Below, in pieces: positions 25,937 through 38,102 of a stretch of 64,000 bases of DNA (positions are counted from its first letter, which is position 1; every line of letters begins with the position of its first letter). A program made the translations under genes and the position numbers. The stretch spans positions 4,774,001 to 4,838,000 of the forward strand of contig CP053148.1 of NCBI GenBank assembly GCA_014607495.2. The letters run 5' to 3'. The notes below the pieces were generated by a model. It worked only from the letters and a program-made list of their open reading frames with translations, was not told where the DNA came from and did no database searches. Source of the stretch: Carposina sasakii (taxonomy: Eukaryota; Arthropoda; Insecta; Lepidoptera; Carposinidae).

Positions 25937-26253
25937 TCTATACATATAATAAAAATGTAACGGATCGCTGTCTGTACATGGAAGATATATGAGAAAAAAT
26001 ATTATAGGAGACCTTTATCAACGCAATAGGACCCAAAACGATGATTTTTTGAATTTTTGTCTGTTTGTCGGTTTGTCTGTGCGTTTGTGCACGCTAATCT
26101 CAGAAACGGCTGAACCGATTTCGATGCAGTTTTCAGGAATATATTGTGACAGGTCCCACTTAACATATAGGCTACTTTTTATCTCGGGAAAATTTCGATA
26201 TTTTGTTTTTTTTTTCTGTAGTCCACGCGGACGGAGTCGCGGGCTTCCACTAG
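25937..26253 (+). mobile_element. Non-autonomous Helitron, copy 2
   Basis: Same 5' TCTATACATATAAT and 3' CTAG|T ends as 14361-14716, near-identical apart from small indels. The short open frame across it is not a gene. Confidence 0.8.
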
Positions 26254-26297
26254 TCTACAATATAAATGTGTGTGCGCAATATTCACTCAAACAAATA

Positions 26298-26692
26298 AGG
26301 GTCGGTACATATCTGCAAAAATATGTTGCGTATTATCGTAGGATAGACAAACATACTATTAAAACATTCAACTCTTTTTTACACTCAACCGATGATGCGT
26401 TACGCGTTTGCTTGTACCTGGAGGGCAATCGCGCAAAAGTTTGACGTACTCGTATTTACCAAAGCTAAACCACTACCAAAAACGTTATGTTATGCACATT
26501 TCGTATCGCGCTAAATTTTGACAACGGCAACGTCTCAAGCCCTAAAGCTATAGAAAAATGTCTGATACTCTGTCAAGTGAACAGCCAAACCAAAGCTAAA
26601 CAAAAACTAAACCATAACCAAAACGTTGTCATTTTGCATGTGCCCTCCAGGAGATACATCGATGCATCTTCCGTCAGATATGTACCGACCCT
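26298..26692. mobile_element. Nested foldback element
   Basis: Outer perfect 18-bp inverted repeat AGGGTCGGTACATATCTG (26298-26315 and 26675-26692), and inside it a second inverted pair CCTGGAGGGCA (about 26418 and 26643). The interior resembles 22-200 and 13900-14050, so this is a family. It lies 44 bases after the second Helitron. Confidence 0.65.
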
Positions 26693-26908
26693 AAAAGTTC
26701 TATTTTTCCATGGCGATTGATAGCATAAAATATATTGATACACCGTACACCAACACCATTATACTAACGTCGACGACACCTAACAATGACGCCCTCTGTT
26801 ATTGGGTTCCTATAACAGTGCAAAATCTACTTCAATGCGGGTATTCAGCAAACTTACATAGTAAACTTGTAACATATGACATTCGCTCCATTAGCAGTAT
26901 GTATAATA

Positions 26909-27350
26909 TCGTCGTCGTCGTCAGCCTATTGTTATTGCTGGACGTAGGCCTCCCCCAGAGTACGCCACATGGCTCGATCTCCCGTTTTTTGCCATCCAGT
27001 CACTACCAGCCGTCCTCTTCAAGTCATCGGTCCATCTGGCCAGAGGACGCCCAACGCTACGTTTGCCGAGGCGCGGTCTCTATTCGAGAACCCGCTTACT
27101 CCACCGTCCATCGGTTCTACGACAGATGTGGCCTGCCCACTGCCACTTCAGTCTGCTACATTTCGAGACTATGTCTGTCACTTTGGTCTTCTGCCGTATA
27201 CTCGTAATCTCGTTTCGGACTTTGTCCATAAGTGAGATTTCGAGCATTGACCTTTCCATAGCTCTCTGATTGACATACAATCGGTGAGCCAGTCCCACCG
27301 TTAGGTTCCACGTCTCGACTCCGTAAGTCATGGCTCGTAGAACGCACTAA
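26909..27350 (-). pseudogene. Diverged RTE-family LINE fragment
   Basis: The - strand reads MTYGVETWNLTVGLAHRLYV, RAMERSMLEISLMDKVRNEI, then LKWQWAGHICRRTDGRWSKR. It is collinear with the RTE C-terminus at 7.9 kb but clearly a different subfamily. Its 3' end at about 26909 shows a GAC-rich tail. Downstream of WSKRVLE the frame is broken. Confidence 0.8.
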
Positions 27351-27512
27351 TCGAAAACCAAGATGTTCGAAATGTATAATATTATTAGCAATATAAAATG
27401 GCATGCTAATAGCAGAAGGTTTAAAATAGGTCAGCATTTTGCTGGTAACTTGTAAGATCTAAATAACTAAACATATGTATTTAGTTCATGTGTGGAATTT
27501 CACCATGTAGGG

Positions 27513-27604
27513 GTTCTAAACTTTTTTCCCATAGACCCCTTTCAAAAGTTACCGTGTCTTCTGTGGACCCCTGGGGGTCCACCTGGACCACTTTGGGAAC
27601 CGCT
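27513..27604 (-). mobile_element. Decayed copy of the hAT MITE family
   Basis: Reads TAGGGGTTCTAAACTTTTTT...CCACTTTGGGAACCGCTG, the same ends and CCCCTGGGGGTCC core as 56784-56971, in reverse. No clear target duplication. Confidence 0.65.
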
Positions 27605-27837
27605 GAGTAAACGAAGGTAAATTATTCGTGGCGTAGTTTTTATATTTTTCTATTAAAATGTCAAAACAATCGGAAAAATTTATTTAGATTCTGAAACAAT
27701 TTAATTGAAATTCACCATTTGATTTAGAAAAACAAAATACTATGTTAATGAAAAGAGTAAAATTGAAAATGTTACTGTTAAGATAAGCACTTAACTGAGA
27801 TGAATTCTGTAAACGAAAATTTTATGCATATATAGGT

Positions 27838-28055
27838 ATACGAGTAAATACGGCTGTGTTCTACAAAATGGGTTAGCGACTCCAAAGTTATAAAAAAGGT
27901 CCTAAAGAAACGTTTAGCGTAACGTGGCCACATGTACGGGATCAAGTTGTTAGTTCATCACCTAAGAGAATGTTCCTGAGTTCGCTCACTCTTAAGACAT
28001 GGACATCCTATGACAGCCGATGTATTCTAGTAAAGCCCTGCATCAGCAAGTTTAT
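27838..28055 (+). repeat. Dispersed family copy
   Basis: GGGTTAGCGACTCCAAAGTT, GATCAAGTTGTTAGTTCATC and GTAAAGCCCTGCATCAGCA, collinear with 16862-17050. Confidence 0.5.
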
Positions 28056-28381
28056 TTCTATTATTTATAACCTCAAATGCTAATAATTGTGATTTACTTC
28101 AGTTTTATGTTATCCTAAAGTACAAAGGCAAAACAGTTCAACTAGCGCATCTGTAATATTTCAGGTTACATCGATTCGCTGTAAAATGGATAGAGTCGGA
28201 ACAATGGTTTCGTTTACCCTTTATGTAATGCGCTGCGACATACCCGTTTACCCGGGGTCAGTGTACCATAACCACAGATAACGATGGTGTATAAAAAGAA
28301 AGAAATAAATAACTAAACCGTAATGTGCTCTATGGTTTTCTGTGCAATAAAATTAAGTATAAACATAAAATTGAACCAACA

Positions 28382-28500
28382 ACGGCCGACTGGGATGTTT
28401 CTATACTTATCTATGTATTTATATACCGTTGCTTAGTACCCACGACACAAGACCTTAGGGATCTTACTGTGGGACTAGGTTAATGTGTTGTGTAGTGTGT
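28382..28500 (+). mobile_element. SINE body fragment
   Basis: GGATGTTTCTATACTTATCT then CCGTTGCTTAGTACCCACGA, the body of the SINE at 3.0 kb, without its tRNA-like head; followed by an A-run. Confidence 0.5.
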
Positions 28501-29291
28501 GAAAAAAAAAAACATATCGGCATTATTTTTATACGTACATACTATGTTCTTTCAAACATTTTCAGGCTTACAGTTATGGCACAAAATGTACATGTCATGT
28601 CTATCATTCATTCTCTTTTCAGTGCATGTTAACTTTTTTGTGTATGGTGCACATGCGTTGTCTGTTCAATTTTTAATCTCGAGAGCTGTCCAGAAACTGA
28701 GCGAAATGGCGAAACCGTATAATGGACCAAATACAATACCTGCCAATATTCTATCCAGTTTTCGTGCGGACTGACGTCTGAATACATATTTCCACGAAAC
28801 CAATAAAGAAATCACGAATAATTTTATTTCGGGGCCTGTTGTGGTGCATGTTGCTTAGGAACAGCCCTGCATATTGAACTATTATATAAATAGAGGAGCA
28901 GCTTGTTAAAAACAGAGTGCAATATCGATCTCAATCTACAAAGTAAGCTGTTAAGCTAGCTGTCAGTAAACACGTAGGTACATTATTATTACGTTCTAGA
29001 ATACTCAGATCCAATTATAAATTAATACGTGAAGCGAAGACTTAGTACCTCTTTTAAGGAAATTGCCAGAATTAATGTATTTGACACAGTTAAAGGTAAT
29101 GTGGAAAAGTGCATAAACTTTTTTATATAAAATGCACTAGAAATACATTAAATTATGCACTAATATTGCCGTCACGAGGCGACTAGTTCAAAAATAATAG
29201 TCTTACGCATGTAACGCAAGGTAGGTGATGAAATTACGCTTTTTATCCCGACTGCGCGACGCAAAGGAGTGGTATTGTGTTTAATAGCCTA

Positions 29292-29445
29292 TGTATGTAT
29301 GTTTGTATGTTCCTTTGCAGCACACAGACCAAACGCCTCGGCCGATTTTTATGATTCATACGTCAATCGATTCCTCTTAGTCCGGCGAGTGTCACTAAAG
29401 ACATAACGTTAGTGAAAATCCAATATGACGCCATTTTGTTGGGAT
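29292..29445 (-). repeat. 155-bp repeat, arm 2
   Basis: Inverted mate of 20205-20360, about 93% identical by eye, 8.9 kb away. Confidence 0.8.
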
Positions 29446-30777
29446 CCATTTATCCGACAGCCAAACTCATATTTAAATGGATCCTGGCTATTCAGTTGTT
29501 ATGTTACGATCATTAGAAAATGCTTTATGTTCTTCAATAGTATTCATTCCATAATAATATTGTAGAATTCTAGACCACCGGACGTGCTTGTTTTTTTATT
29601 TTCAGTTTTTTTATTATGTACATTATTTTGTTCTTTTTTAAGCAGTCGGGTTTTTGGATTTTTTAAATTATGTTTTTTTATTCCGATTATTTTCTTACGA
29701 ATATGAATTTTGTTAATTTGAAGGTGGGTAATCCAAATGTAAACAATAATTTTCCAGAATACCTATTTCTAGGATCACGAAATGAATCTATATTTAAGTT
29801 CGATGTCAATGATGTGACAGTAGACAACCTCGCAAAGCTGTCTTATTTTCTCAGTGGACCTTTTGTTAATACCTATAAATACGATTATAGGTATACTAAA
29901 TAAAGAAAACATTTCGAAAACTAACGTAGTTTCGTATTATCGCAAAACGTAACTGGAAACGTCCAGCCTGTAGTATCTAGTTAGCGTGTGGCGACCTCCT
30001 AGTAATGAATTAATTGGCTTTACTCGAGGTTTGCGTAAGCGGAATCGCGTGAAACCTGACCTGTTACAAACAGATCAATATGGATATCTATGAAAACAAG
30101 TAAAGTAGACGTAGCTTAGGTTACAGTGGTACAGTCATGTAACTTTGTGGAATTTTACACCATACCATATTTGCCTAAAAAAGAAAGAGAACTACGCTTT
30201 GTGAAAACATACATAATAATATGGGGATTTTTAGTTTCGAATCCGTTATAAAATTGTTCCAATGTGTTGATATACAGTATCTAACTAGACTTAACTAGAG
30301 GTACGATACGGTCTACAAAAACAAAGCAAATCTACGTTTCATCATAAAACCATTCTTATGGTGCAGTGTCCTTAATTTCTAACCACATTAAATTATTATA
30401 GTTAAATTATGCGAGTTAAGTTGCCTGTAAAGTGTAGGTACAGATTACTACAGATGAGTAAACTGGATGTATGAACCCATTATCGATGTGACTTCGACGA
30501 CGCATCGTCGTAATCAATATTATATTATAGGTATGCAACGTTAGATACCTATCTGAGCATATTATTGAGAGTTTTATAAAAATCTCTCAATGCACCTAAC
30601 AGCAATGGTCTCAGTACTTCTAAGCAACTTATGTGCAGTTCGTTGCACAAATCCTTACTATAAATAGCCGTCGCGAGTGGGGATTTGAGAGACCTTTGTC
30701 AAAAATATTTACCATTTCTATCGTTTTGTTGTCAGGGATTTGTGAAAGTTGCAAAACATTGTTCGGAAATATTCCAA

Positions 30778-30835
30778 CCTAACGGACGCCCGCGCCTTCG
30801 TCCACGTGGACTGTATAAAAAAAATCTGGGATAAG
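30778..30835 (-). mobile_element. Helitron 3' terminus fragment
   Basis: CTAACGGACGCCCGCGCCTT then CGTCCACGTGGACTG; same hairpin end in reverse orientation. Confidence 0.5.
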
Positions 30836-30896
30836 AAGTAGTCTATGTGCTTTCTCAGGCGCTTTCTTAATTGGGATATAGAATAATATTTCACTT

Positions 30897-30945
30897 ATTA
30901 ATATATCTAAATATTAATATATCTAAATATTAATATATCTAAAAA
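30897..30945. repeat. Three 16-bp tandem units
   Basis: ATTAATATATCTAAAT repeated three times, the last with one change. Confidence 0.85.
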
Positions 30946-32428
30946 TAGAAATCTGTACGTAATTAATAAATTCATTTGCTCTCACTGACCAATTTGCAAG
31001 CAAGCAATTTGAAATAATAATTTAGCCGGTTTTCATCAGGGCTCCTAACGGCTAAGGGTCCAAACGTTAATTGAGTTCAAGTTACCTTTTAAAGGGTGGC
31101 AGAGAGCGGCTCTATATCAAAGTAACCTCAGAGAATGTAACCTATTCATACAGGCTTACAGCTTTGTCGCTATTGTATTGAATAATATTCCCTGAAAATA
31201 GCAGTATTTATCTGTGCTATCGTATAAAGGTGTATTTATTTACTGCTCTAGTGCATGGAATATAGCTGTTGTGTACTGAGCATAATCTCAAATATCTATA
31301 CATATAAAAATATTGAAGTCCTCTATTCTTATCCATCTTACCACATATAAAATTCGTATTACGTAGTAGCAATCTCGAAGGTATTCGACGTTTCAATTCA
31401 ACGCGAAAACTACAATTTTCACAGTCGCATTGCTACTGCTTTGCTAAATATACCTACGTATTGAGCCTACAGGTTACTTGAGAAACAATTTAGAATATAG
31501 TACAAGTACACATTAATACGTAACAGGAAAAAATAACCTATGTATGTACCAAAAAAGTCTTTTCAAACAAACTTTCACGCCGCCTTTTGGATGCGTGACT
31601 TCGGTGTATGTTTTCCTAAGCACTACATAAATATTTGAAGTAAGTAGGAAATCCTTCAAATATACATGCAATACATCTTAAAAAAAGAGCTACCTGCTCT
31701 TTTATGATAGCTTCTTATGGAAGGTCACCATTGCCAAGTTGGTTTTCCTTTACGTGCATGTGGTAAACTCGTTCTTTATTGGGTTTCTCCATGTCAATTG
31801 CACCTGAAGGGTCTCAGTCAAAGGTTTAGAGAGCCACTGTTCGGATAGGCAAACGGAGCGGCGTGATACCGCAGTGTTATGTAAGACCCGCTCGATAGAC
31901 GCCGGTTAGGGGCCAGCCACGCGACGCCACCGGCTCTGGACGCAGCTTTATTTCAGCAGGACTTTACAAAATCACCGGCCGGAAAATTGTTTCATGCTAT
32001 CCTCTCTGTGAAATTTTTCTGTGATACCCACTCTCATTTTCGTTGCGATGCTTTTGGGTAATCCCTTTTTATTTTGGCCAGGGCATTAAAGTTTTAATGA
32101 AATGTAAATTATTTGGATAAGAAGTTTTGTCTCTTTGTGCGTATCTTAGTTGTGAGTGTTGTGACCTTGCAATAATGTAGTTGGAAACTTCCACCCTGTC
32201 TAAATATTTTAGGTTACTGTCTTGTTCACCATCTGTTGCCCGGTTACTAGGTCGTCTACAAATAGAACAAAATAGAGCACGAAATCCCTAAAGGTACTTG
32301 CACTGTAATATATTTGGGAAAGCACTAGTACCAGTAAAATTGCTCTTTCCTATTATAGTTCGACTGACGTAACTTAATTAATAGTAAGCTATTATACTAA
32401 TATACTATATATACTATATATATATATA

Positions 32429-32779
32429 TCTTAATATATATAAATCTCCTGTCACGATGTTTGTCCGCGATGGACTCCTAAACTACTTAACCGATTTTAA
32501 ATTAAATTGGCACACCGTGAGCAGCCTGGTCCAATTTGATAGATAGGATAGCTTAGACCTTTAATTATAGTCGCAATTTTATTTTATTGCAAATTATTTG
32601 TCTATAATTAATTGACAGTCACAATTATCTGTTAACTCCAAAAAATTCTAACAGATGTCGATACTTTTCGACTGGATTGAGTAAGTAATCAATAGATGGC
32701 ACTGCTATGGTAAACCGACAAACGTGTCATATAAGCTACAATTCAATTTCCACGCGGACGAAGTCGCGGGCGTCCACTA

Positions 32780-32780
<1 letters not shown>
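32429..32780 (+). mobile_element. Non-autonomous Helitron of a second subfamily, inserted in an AT microsatellite
   Basis: Starts TCTTAATATATATAAATCTC, contains the CCTGTCACGATGTTTGTCCG head common in Lepidoptera, ends CGCGGGCGTCCACTAG. Both flanks are (AT)n, as expected for A|T insertion. Confidence 0.78.

Positions 32781-32811
<31 letters not shown>
32781..32811. repeat. (TA)n microsatellite
   Basis: About 15 TA units directly after the Helitron end; a shorter AT-rich run precedes the Helitron at 32390-32428. Confidence 0.9.
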
Positions 32812-33112
32812 TAATAGTAAACTGATAAACAAACCGGCCCGAACTTTTACTTATTTCCGTATTTGAAACAGTATTATCAACTGATTCCAACAATTGCCTC
32901 ATGTTTTGTATATCTGTATCACATAACTATACTAAAGTAATTGTGGATTTCATAGTCAAACTAGTATTGTTTGTTGCGGTTTCATTATTCTGCCAGAGAG
33001 ACCTTTTCGCGAATTACTAAACCACAACACATTGAATATTTGTAGGTATGCTTTGAATTTTTAACATACCTACACTCTTATAGCATCCATTTCTTAATTG
33101 TACCTACTTAAT

Positions 33113-33539
33113 CATCATCATCATTTACAGCCCTGAGAAGTCCACTGTTGGACATAGGCCTCCCCCAACAACCTCCACTCCGACCGGTCGGAAGCAGCCT
33201 GCATCCAACCGACGCCCGCAACCTTGGCCAGGTCATCCGTCCACCTCGCGGGTGGCCTTCCCACGCTGCGCTTGCCGATACGTGGTATCCACTCTAGAAC
33301 TTTCCGACTCCATCGGCCATCAGTTCTTCGAGCTATGTGCCCTGCCCATTGCCACTTCAGCTTGCTGGACCGTTCAGCTATGTCGGTGATCTTTGTACGT
33401 CTGCGGATCTCCTCATTTCTGATTCGATCACGCAGAGAGATCCCAAGCATAGCTCTCCATCGCTCGCTGTGCGATCCTGAGCTTTTTTATGAGGCACATA
33501 GTTAGAGACCACGTCTCGGCACCGTAGGTCATCACCGGC
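33113..33539 (-). mobile_element. Short 5'-truncated copy of the same RTE family
   Basis: 427 bases with the same ATG-type tail, flanked by the 11-bp duplication ACCTACTTAAT (33102-33112 and 33540-33550). Nearly identical to 7793-8230. Confidence 0.92.
33121..33539 (-). pseudogene. RTE C-terminal fragment with a 2-base deletion
   Basis: The open part (33121-33450) reads from LGISLRDRIRNEEIRRR through KVAGVGWMQAASDRSEW to QGCK and stop, so it keeps the true C-terminus lost in the 7.9-kb copy. Upstream, two bases are missing at about 33450 (CTCTCC against CTCTCTCC), shifting the frame of the preceding MTYGAETWSLT segment. Confidence 0.88.
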
Positions 33540-33959
33540 ACCTACTTAATATTGTTGACTATCCCACAACATAACGTCTTTACTTACATAAAAATAGTAA
33601 AGGGGTGGTGTCTAGCCGGCCCTCGTGTCAACGGGTCTGTTTTTCTAAATAATTTTTTGTAAATATTTTATCTATTTATATTATTGTAATAAGTAACCAT
33701 CATCACAATGGATTACCTAATTGAGGCTAGGATAAGATTACAGATACAGATGCAAAAAGTTATAGCGGGCTTTACCAATAAATCTCTTTGTAGTAATAAT
33801 GTTTTCCAAGCGGATAAAGCTAAGACGCGACTGTTGCTTCTGACGATGTCCTTTGGAGCGCGGATATGACTAATGTAACCAATTTTAACGGGTCGCTTGC
33901 TACATTTAGCTACGTAGACATAATTTATTGTAGCCGTTGCTCTTGATTGTATCATCTTC

Positions 33960-34140
33960 AGTTTTGGTTTATAACCTACGCCTAGTCCTGTGCTGATGCG
34001 GGGCTTTATAGAAAACATCTCCGTGCGTGCATGACGTAAATGTCGACTAAGAAATTTACGGGCGGTCTCTAATGCGCTGAGCTAGCAACTGGTCACTGAT
34101 TTTTCGTATCGCTATCCTGCAGTTCTGGCTACCCCATTTC
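33960..34140 (-). repeat. Dispersed family copy, reverse
   Basis: AGTCCTGTGCTGATGCGGGG, GAGCTAGCAACTGGTCACTG and CCTGCAGTTCTGGCTACCCC. Confidence 0.6.
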
Positions 34141-34362
34141 TGAGAGTGCGTCCGTGTCTATATGTATGCACATAAAACCGTTGGTCCTGCGCCTGATCTC
34201 TCTCCGGTCGTATCGGCTTTCCGTCCCATCGGACTATAAGAGTAACGGAATAGAGAGTGCATCTGTGTTTGCGCACACACTTGTGCACTATAATATCTCC
34301 TGCGTAACTGGCCAATCTCCGTAGAACCGTAGAAATACGGTCGGAGATCATCATCATATGTA
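34140..34362 (+). mobile_element. Retroposon fragment with ATC tail
   Basis: About 220 bases ending GTAGAAATACGGTCGGAGAT then CATCATCAT, the same GGTCGGAG(G/A)TCATCAT terminus as at 10640-10670. Confidence 0.4.
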
Positions 34363-34914
34363 TGCACCTACTGCCTTTAGGTTATGCAGTTATTCCATCA
34401 CGTATAGTAGGTATAGGGAGCTCTAATAAACTAGTGAAATTGACATACTACGCTCACTGGCGACTACTGAGTCACTTCATTCCATTATTCAATTTACTTT
34501 AATTCACGTGTTGTAGTTGATACCTTTGGAAACTCCCCAAGTTACTTACGATAAACATTGAGTAGGTATGTTCGCGGGCCAAATGTAACTTAGTGAACTT
34601 ATAGGTTGAAACGTTTACCTTTCGTGACCTAATTACCTGTCTCCATTATATCAACTGGCGGCGCCGCGTTGTCGGCTGAACTCAACGACATCAAACTTTA
34701 TTGTTACTTACTTGCACATACTTGTTTCCGAACCAAACTTAAGGACAAGCTAGGGCAAACGGGGGTTAGGATTTTGATAAATTTATATAGAAAACCGCTT
34801 TCTCCTGAAGAATCGGTAACTCGGTGCGGGCGAACCATTTTTCTCGTTTTTGTATTGAATTATAGTTTTTTTAATTTATAGAAAATTTTGGATTGTTATT
34901 ATTATAAATGGTCA

Positions 34915-35050
34915 CCATGGTTATAAAAGGTCACCAACCCGCCTGCCCAGCGTGGTGGCTATAGGCAAATACCCCCCATGGCAGTCTTGTGGCGTGCCCT
35001 CGGGGAGGCCTACGTCCAGCAGTGGACTGCAATAGGCTGATGATGATGAT
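34915..35050 (+). mobile_element. RTE-derived 3' end / SINE fragment
   Basis: About 135 bases from GGTCACCAACCCGCCTGCCC to the GATGATGATGAT tail, the same sequence as 37266-37395 in the opposite orientation. Confidence 0.65.
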
Positions 35051-36840
35051 TATTATAAATCAATCCGATTATATCCCTGGGAAAACTGATCAAATTGAGA
35101 AATTGACTGATTAGCAAATGAAACGTGTTGACAATTTTTTGGACATCCCCAAACTAACTCTATGTTCCCATATACTGGTATTAAACCAGACAACAAATTA
35201 GTATTAAGCATACTTTGTAAACTGACAAGATTTGTAATAATACCATATTATGTTAATTTAGATTCATTCATATTGGCTCAGCCAATCATAGCTCAGTAAT
35301 ATAAAATAAAGATGTAATGCCGCACCGTTATCACCTCTTACCTTATCGTAATTAAGCATGTATTTTCGCAAATTTTGTAATAATCTTTGATGTAAATTCA
35401 TTTGGAGTTATAACTTAGAAGCTTGTAATTGCCTTCAGCATTGAGTAATTTCTGTATAATTAAACACAAACTTAACCTTAAATGATGCGTATCTTAAATA
35501 CATAAAGCATCATAACATTTGTATAAACTTACCTTAGTTTCATTCGTTTGTAGGAATCATGAAGGTTGGAATACATACCAACCTGTTTGCTTGATTATTT
35601 TGATGAAACTTAACGTAAAATCTTATGTATGTATTCCAATTAGTAAAACAGCATTTTATATTGTAAAGTATATATTTCTCAACATAAGTACAAATAGTTT
35701 ATATCCATTGTTCGTTAATTACCTATTGTTTTGGTCAATTTAAAGTCATAGTTTAAAGAATATAGGTAAAATATGTAAAAAATGCATAAACCTATCCTGT
35801 AGTTGGTAAGGCATAATATGTAACTTTTCTTCAATTTGTCGGCTGAAAAACAGGCTAATTGTATAATTTAACGGTCGTTCAGTGATAGAGTCATATTGTA
35901 CCATTTAGCTTCATTAGCAACTTAGAATCTTATTGGAAAAGCCTAAATGTAATTAGTATGAGTTCAAATAGCTAGAAAATCCTTAGTTTTGTATCAAATT
36001 CATATTAATTCTGTATTACGCAATACTTGCCTATATTCCATCATCCTTTTTCTCGCACGTCATTGGTCGAATTGTTGCTCACCCCTCAGGTGATTTTGTC
36101 TAAATTGTGCTAAGCATTTTAATTGGTTAATAAATGTAAAATAGCTTCCTACTATAGCCTACCACATAAGTAGTGTCTGTATTGCATAAATATCAGTTCA
36201 ATAAAATAAACTAGCCAGTCTTCGTCTGTCGCTGGAACCGTTCACATCGCGTTATTATATCACACTCCACGTTGAAACCCAGTCTGCAGCAAGTAAGGGG
36301 CTTGTGTGCAAAGTGGTGTCATAAAATTGCTTCACCCCAAGTCTTATAGCACTGAAAATGCATTTGAAATCGACCTTGCTTCTAATTAGTTTTTTAATGA
36401 GTATCTTGTATTAAACAAGATCACTATTAGATCGAATATGATTCTGCACCTATACCAGTTAACGATTCTAATTACGACGATTTCTTTAAAAACAGTTTAA
36501 CTTAAAAACGTAATGTCTGAACAACGGGTCCTTAACGTGTGTGCGTCGACATTGTAGCTCGGAAACTGAAACTTTACAAACTGAGTTCGGTTAACGTATT
36601 CGCTAATGATACGTTTGAGTTTTCCAACTTGCGGAAGCAATCCCTTCAGGATATTACATAAAATGTGATTGCAAGTTGTCATTGGTTTACCAAACGTGAC
36701 AGCAGTTTACCTCGCAATCAGCAATGTTATGTTATGTCACATCATATCAGTGTGTTGAAATTACCAGCGGATTGGTTGTACATAATATGAATAATACGTT
36801 GTCGTACGTATAATTTACAAAATACCTACATATATAATAA
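35051..36840. other. Intron sequence, no gene
   Basis: AT-rich, no repeat or coding pattern that I can support. Confidence 0.55.
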
Positions 36841-36844
36841 TAAA

Positions 36845-36975
36845 TAAAAAAATCAGCTGAATCTCCTTCCGTGCATGTCGTAGTAGTCGACTAAAAAACT
36901 AGCAACTTGTCACTGATCATTCACATCTGCCCCCGTAATGCCAAACGTGGCTGTGGGATCTCCTTTATGATGTGT
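36845..36975 (-). repeat. Dispersed family copy, reverse
   Basis: GCTGAATCTCCTTCCGTGCA, CTAGCAACTTGTCACTGATC and GTGGGATCTCCTTTATGAT. Confidence 0.55.
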
Positions 36976-37265
36976 ATATTTATATAACTGTGCGTTAAAA
37001 TGCAAATAAACTACATGCAAAGGTTTTTGTGTCACGACAATTCGGAGCAAGTGTACAAACACCCCTCGGTGACCCACTCTTAAACCTGCAATACATGTTG
37101 GCCCAGCCTAGCCGAGTGAGTAGAGATGAGACATAAATATTGGAATAGGTATGTGGATTAGGTATTTTTCAATACTAGTCGGTACCTAATGCAACGTATA
37201 AGGTATCGCATAAAATATCATCTCATTAAGAGATATCAACCGTAAGGCTTAGACTATAAGTTTCA

Positions 37266-37540
37266 ATTTCATCATCATCATCATCAGCCTATTGCAGTCC
37301 ACTATTGGACGTAGGCCTCCCCCAGGGCATGCCACAAGCTGCCATGGGAGGTGTTTGCTCATAGTCACCACGCTGGGCAGGCGGGTTGGTGACCGCAGTT
37401 TGTATTTTGGACTATGTTGTCAACACGAGAGGCGCTGCTGCCCACCTCCATGAAACCCTTAATCGCCTCGTACGATACCCACGGGCAGATATGGGGTGGT
37501 ACGAATTCTATTCTGCCGGCACCACGCGGCTTATAAGTTT
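37266..37540 (-). mobile_element. RTE-derived SINE-like element
   Basis: Starts with a (CAT)n tail and CAGCCTATTGCAGTCC and continues about 270 bases to CCGGCACCACGCGGC. Its inner half matches 34.9 kb; its far half matches the 63.8-kb fragment (CCCACGGGCAGATATGGGGT). Confidence 0.6.
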
Positions 37541-38102
37541 CAATTTATTATTTAGCAAAAATACTACAATATAATTAGTATTAGGTACCGACAAGTATTT
37601 AAAAATACCTAATCCACATGCCTATGCCAATATTTATGCCTCACCTCTAGCGTTCACTCGGCTAGGCTGGGCCAACATGTATTGCAGGCTTTAATCAGTG
37701 GTACTTCACATATCGCTCTGCATTGACTTATTTGGTGGGTCAACGAAACATTATTTGTGTAGCCAATAAATTGATACTTATAAGCGTATTCCGTCGAAAG
37801 AACTTAGGAACGTTCTCTCAGGCGATGTAATAGCAATGTCTTTTTTTACATGCCCTGCTTATTTTACTAAGGGCCTATTTTGTGGTTAGATAGCCTATCT
37901 GAAGAATAAAATCTTGATCAAGTTAAACACATCTAGATAAACAGCACCAATTTTATCATTAAAACAGACCTATCTAAAAGCACTAACTTACCCTATTTTT
38001 GGAATATAGTACAGCTAATAACTATTTGGGATAATCTACTTGCCAGCAGCTAGCGCGAAAATGTTTGATATCGAAGATTTAACGATAACAACTTTTCAAC
38101 AG

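Larger units (their letters stand above)
29446..32428. other. Intron sequence, no gene
   Basis: Holds the repeat arm at 29580-29665, a Helitron terminus at 30778, a 16-bp tandem repeat and a MITE fragment at 31350-31450. The 77-codon frame at 29670-29903 has no family resemblance. Confidence 0.55.

Noticed and set aside
25989..26444. 151-codon open frame
   Set aside because: Most of it runs through a non-autonomous Helitron and into a foldback element; the frame has no domain.
26710..27207. 165-codon open frame on the + strand
   Set aside because: Its second half is the antisense of a diverged RTE reverse transcriptase, which explains the openness.
32404..32811. Possible CRISPR-like or structured repeat
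   Set aside because: It is an AT microsatellite interrupted by a Helitron; no regular spacers, and the genome is eukaryotic.
38040..38102. Translation start ATG near 38061 for a short gene overlapping NDRG exon B
   Set aside because: The frame differs from the conserved NDRG frame; the acceptor at 38101-38102 and family sequence explain this region.
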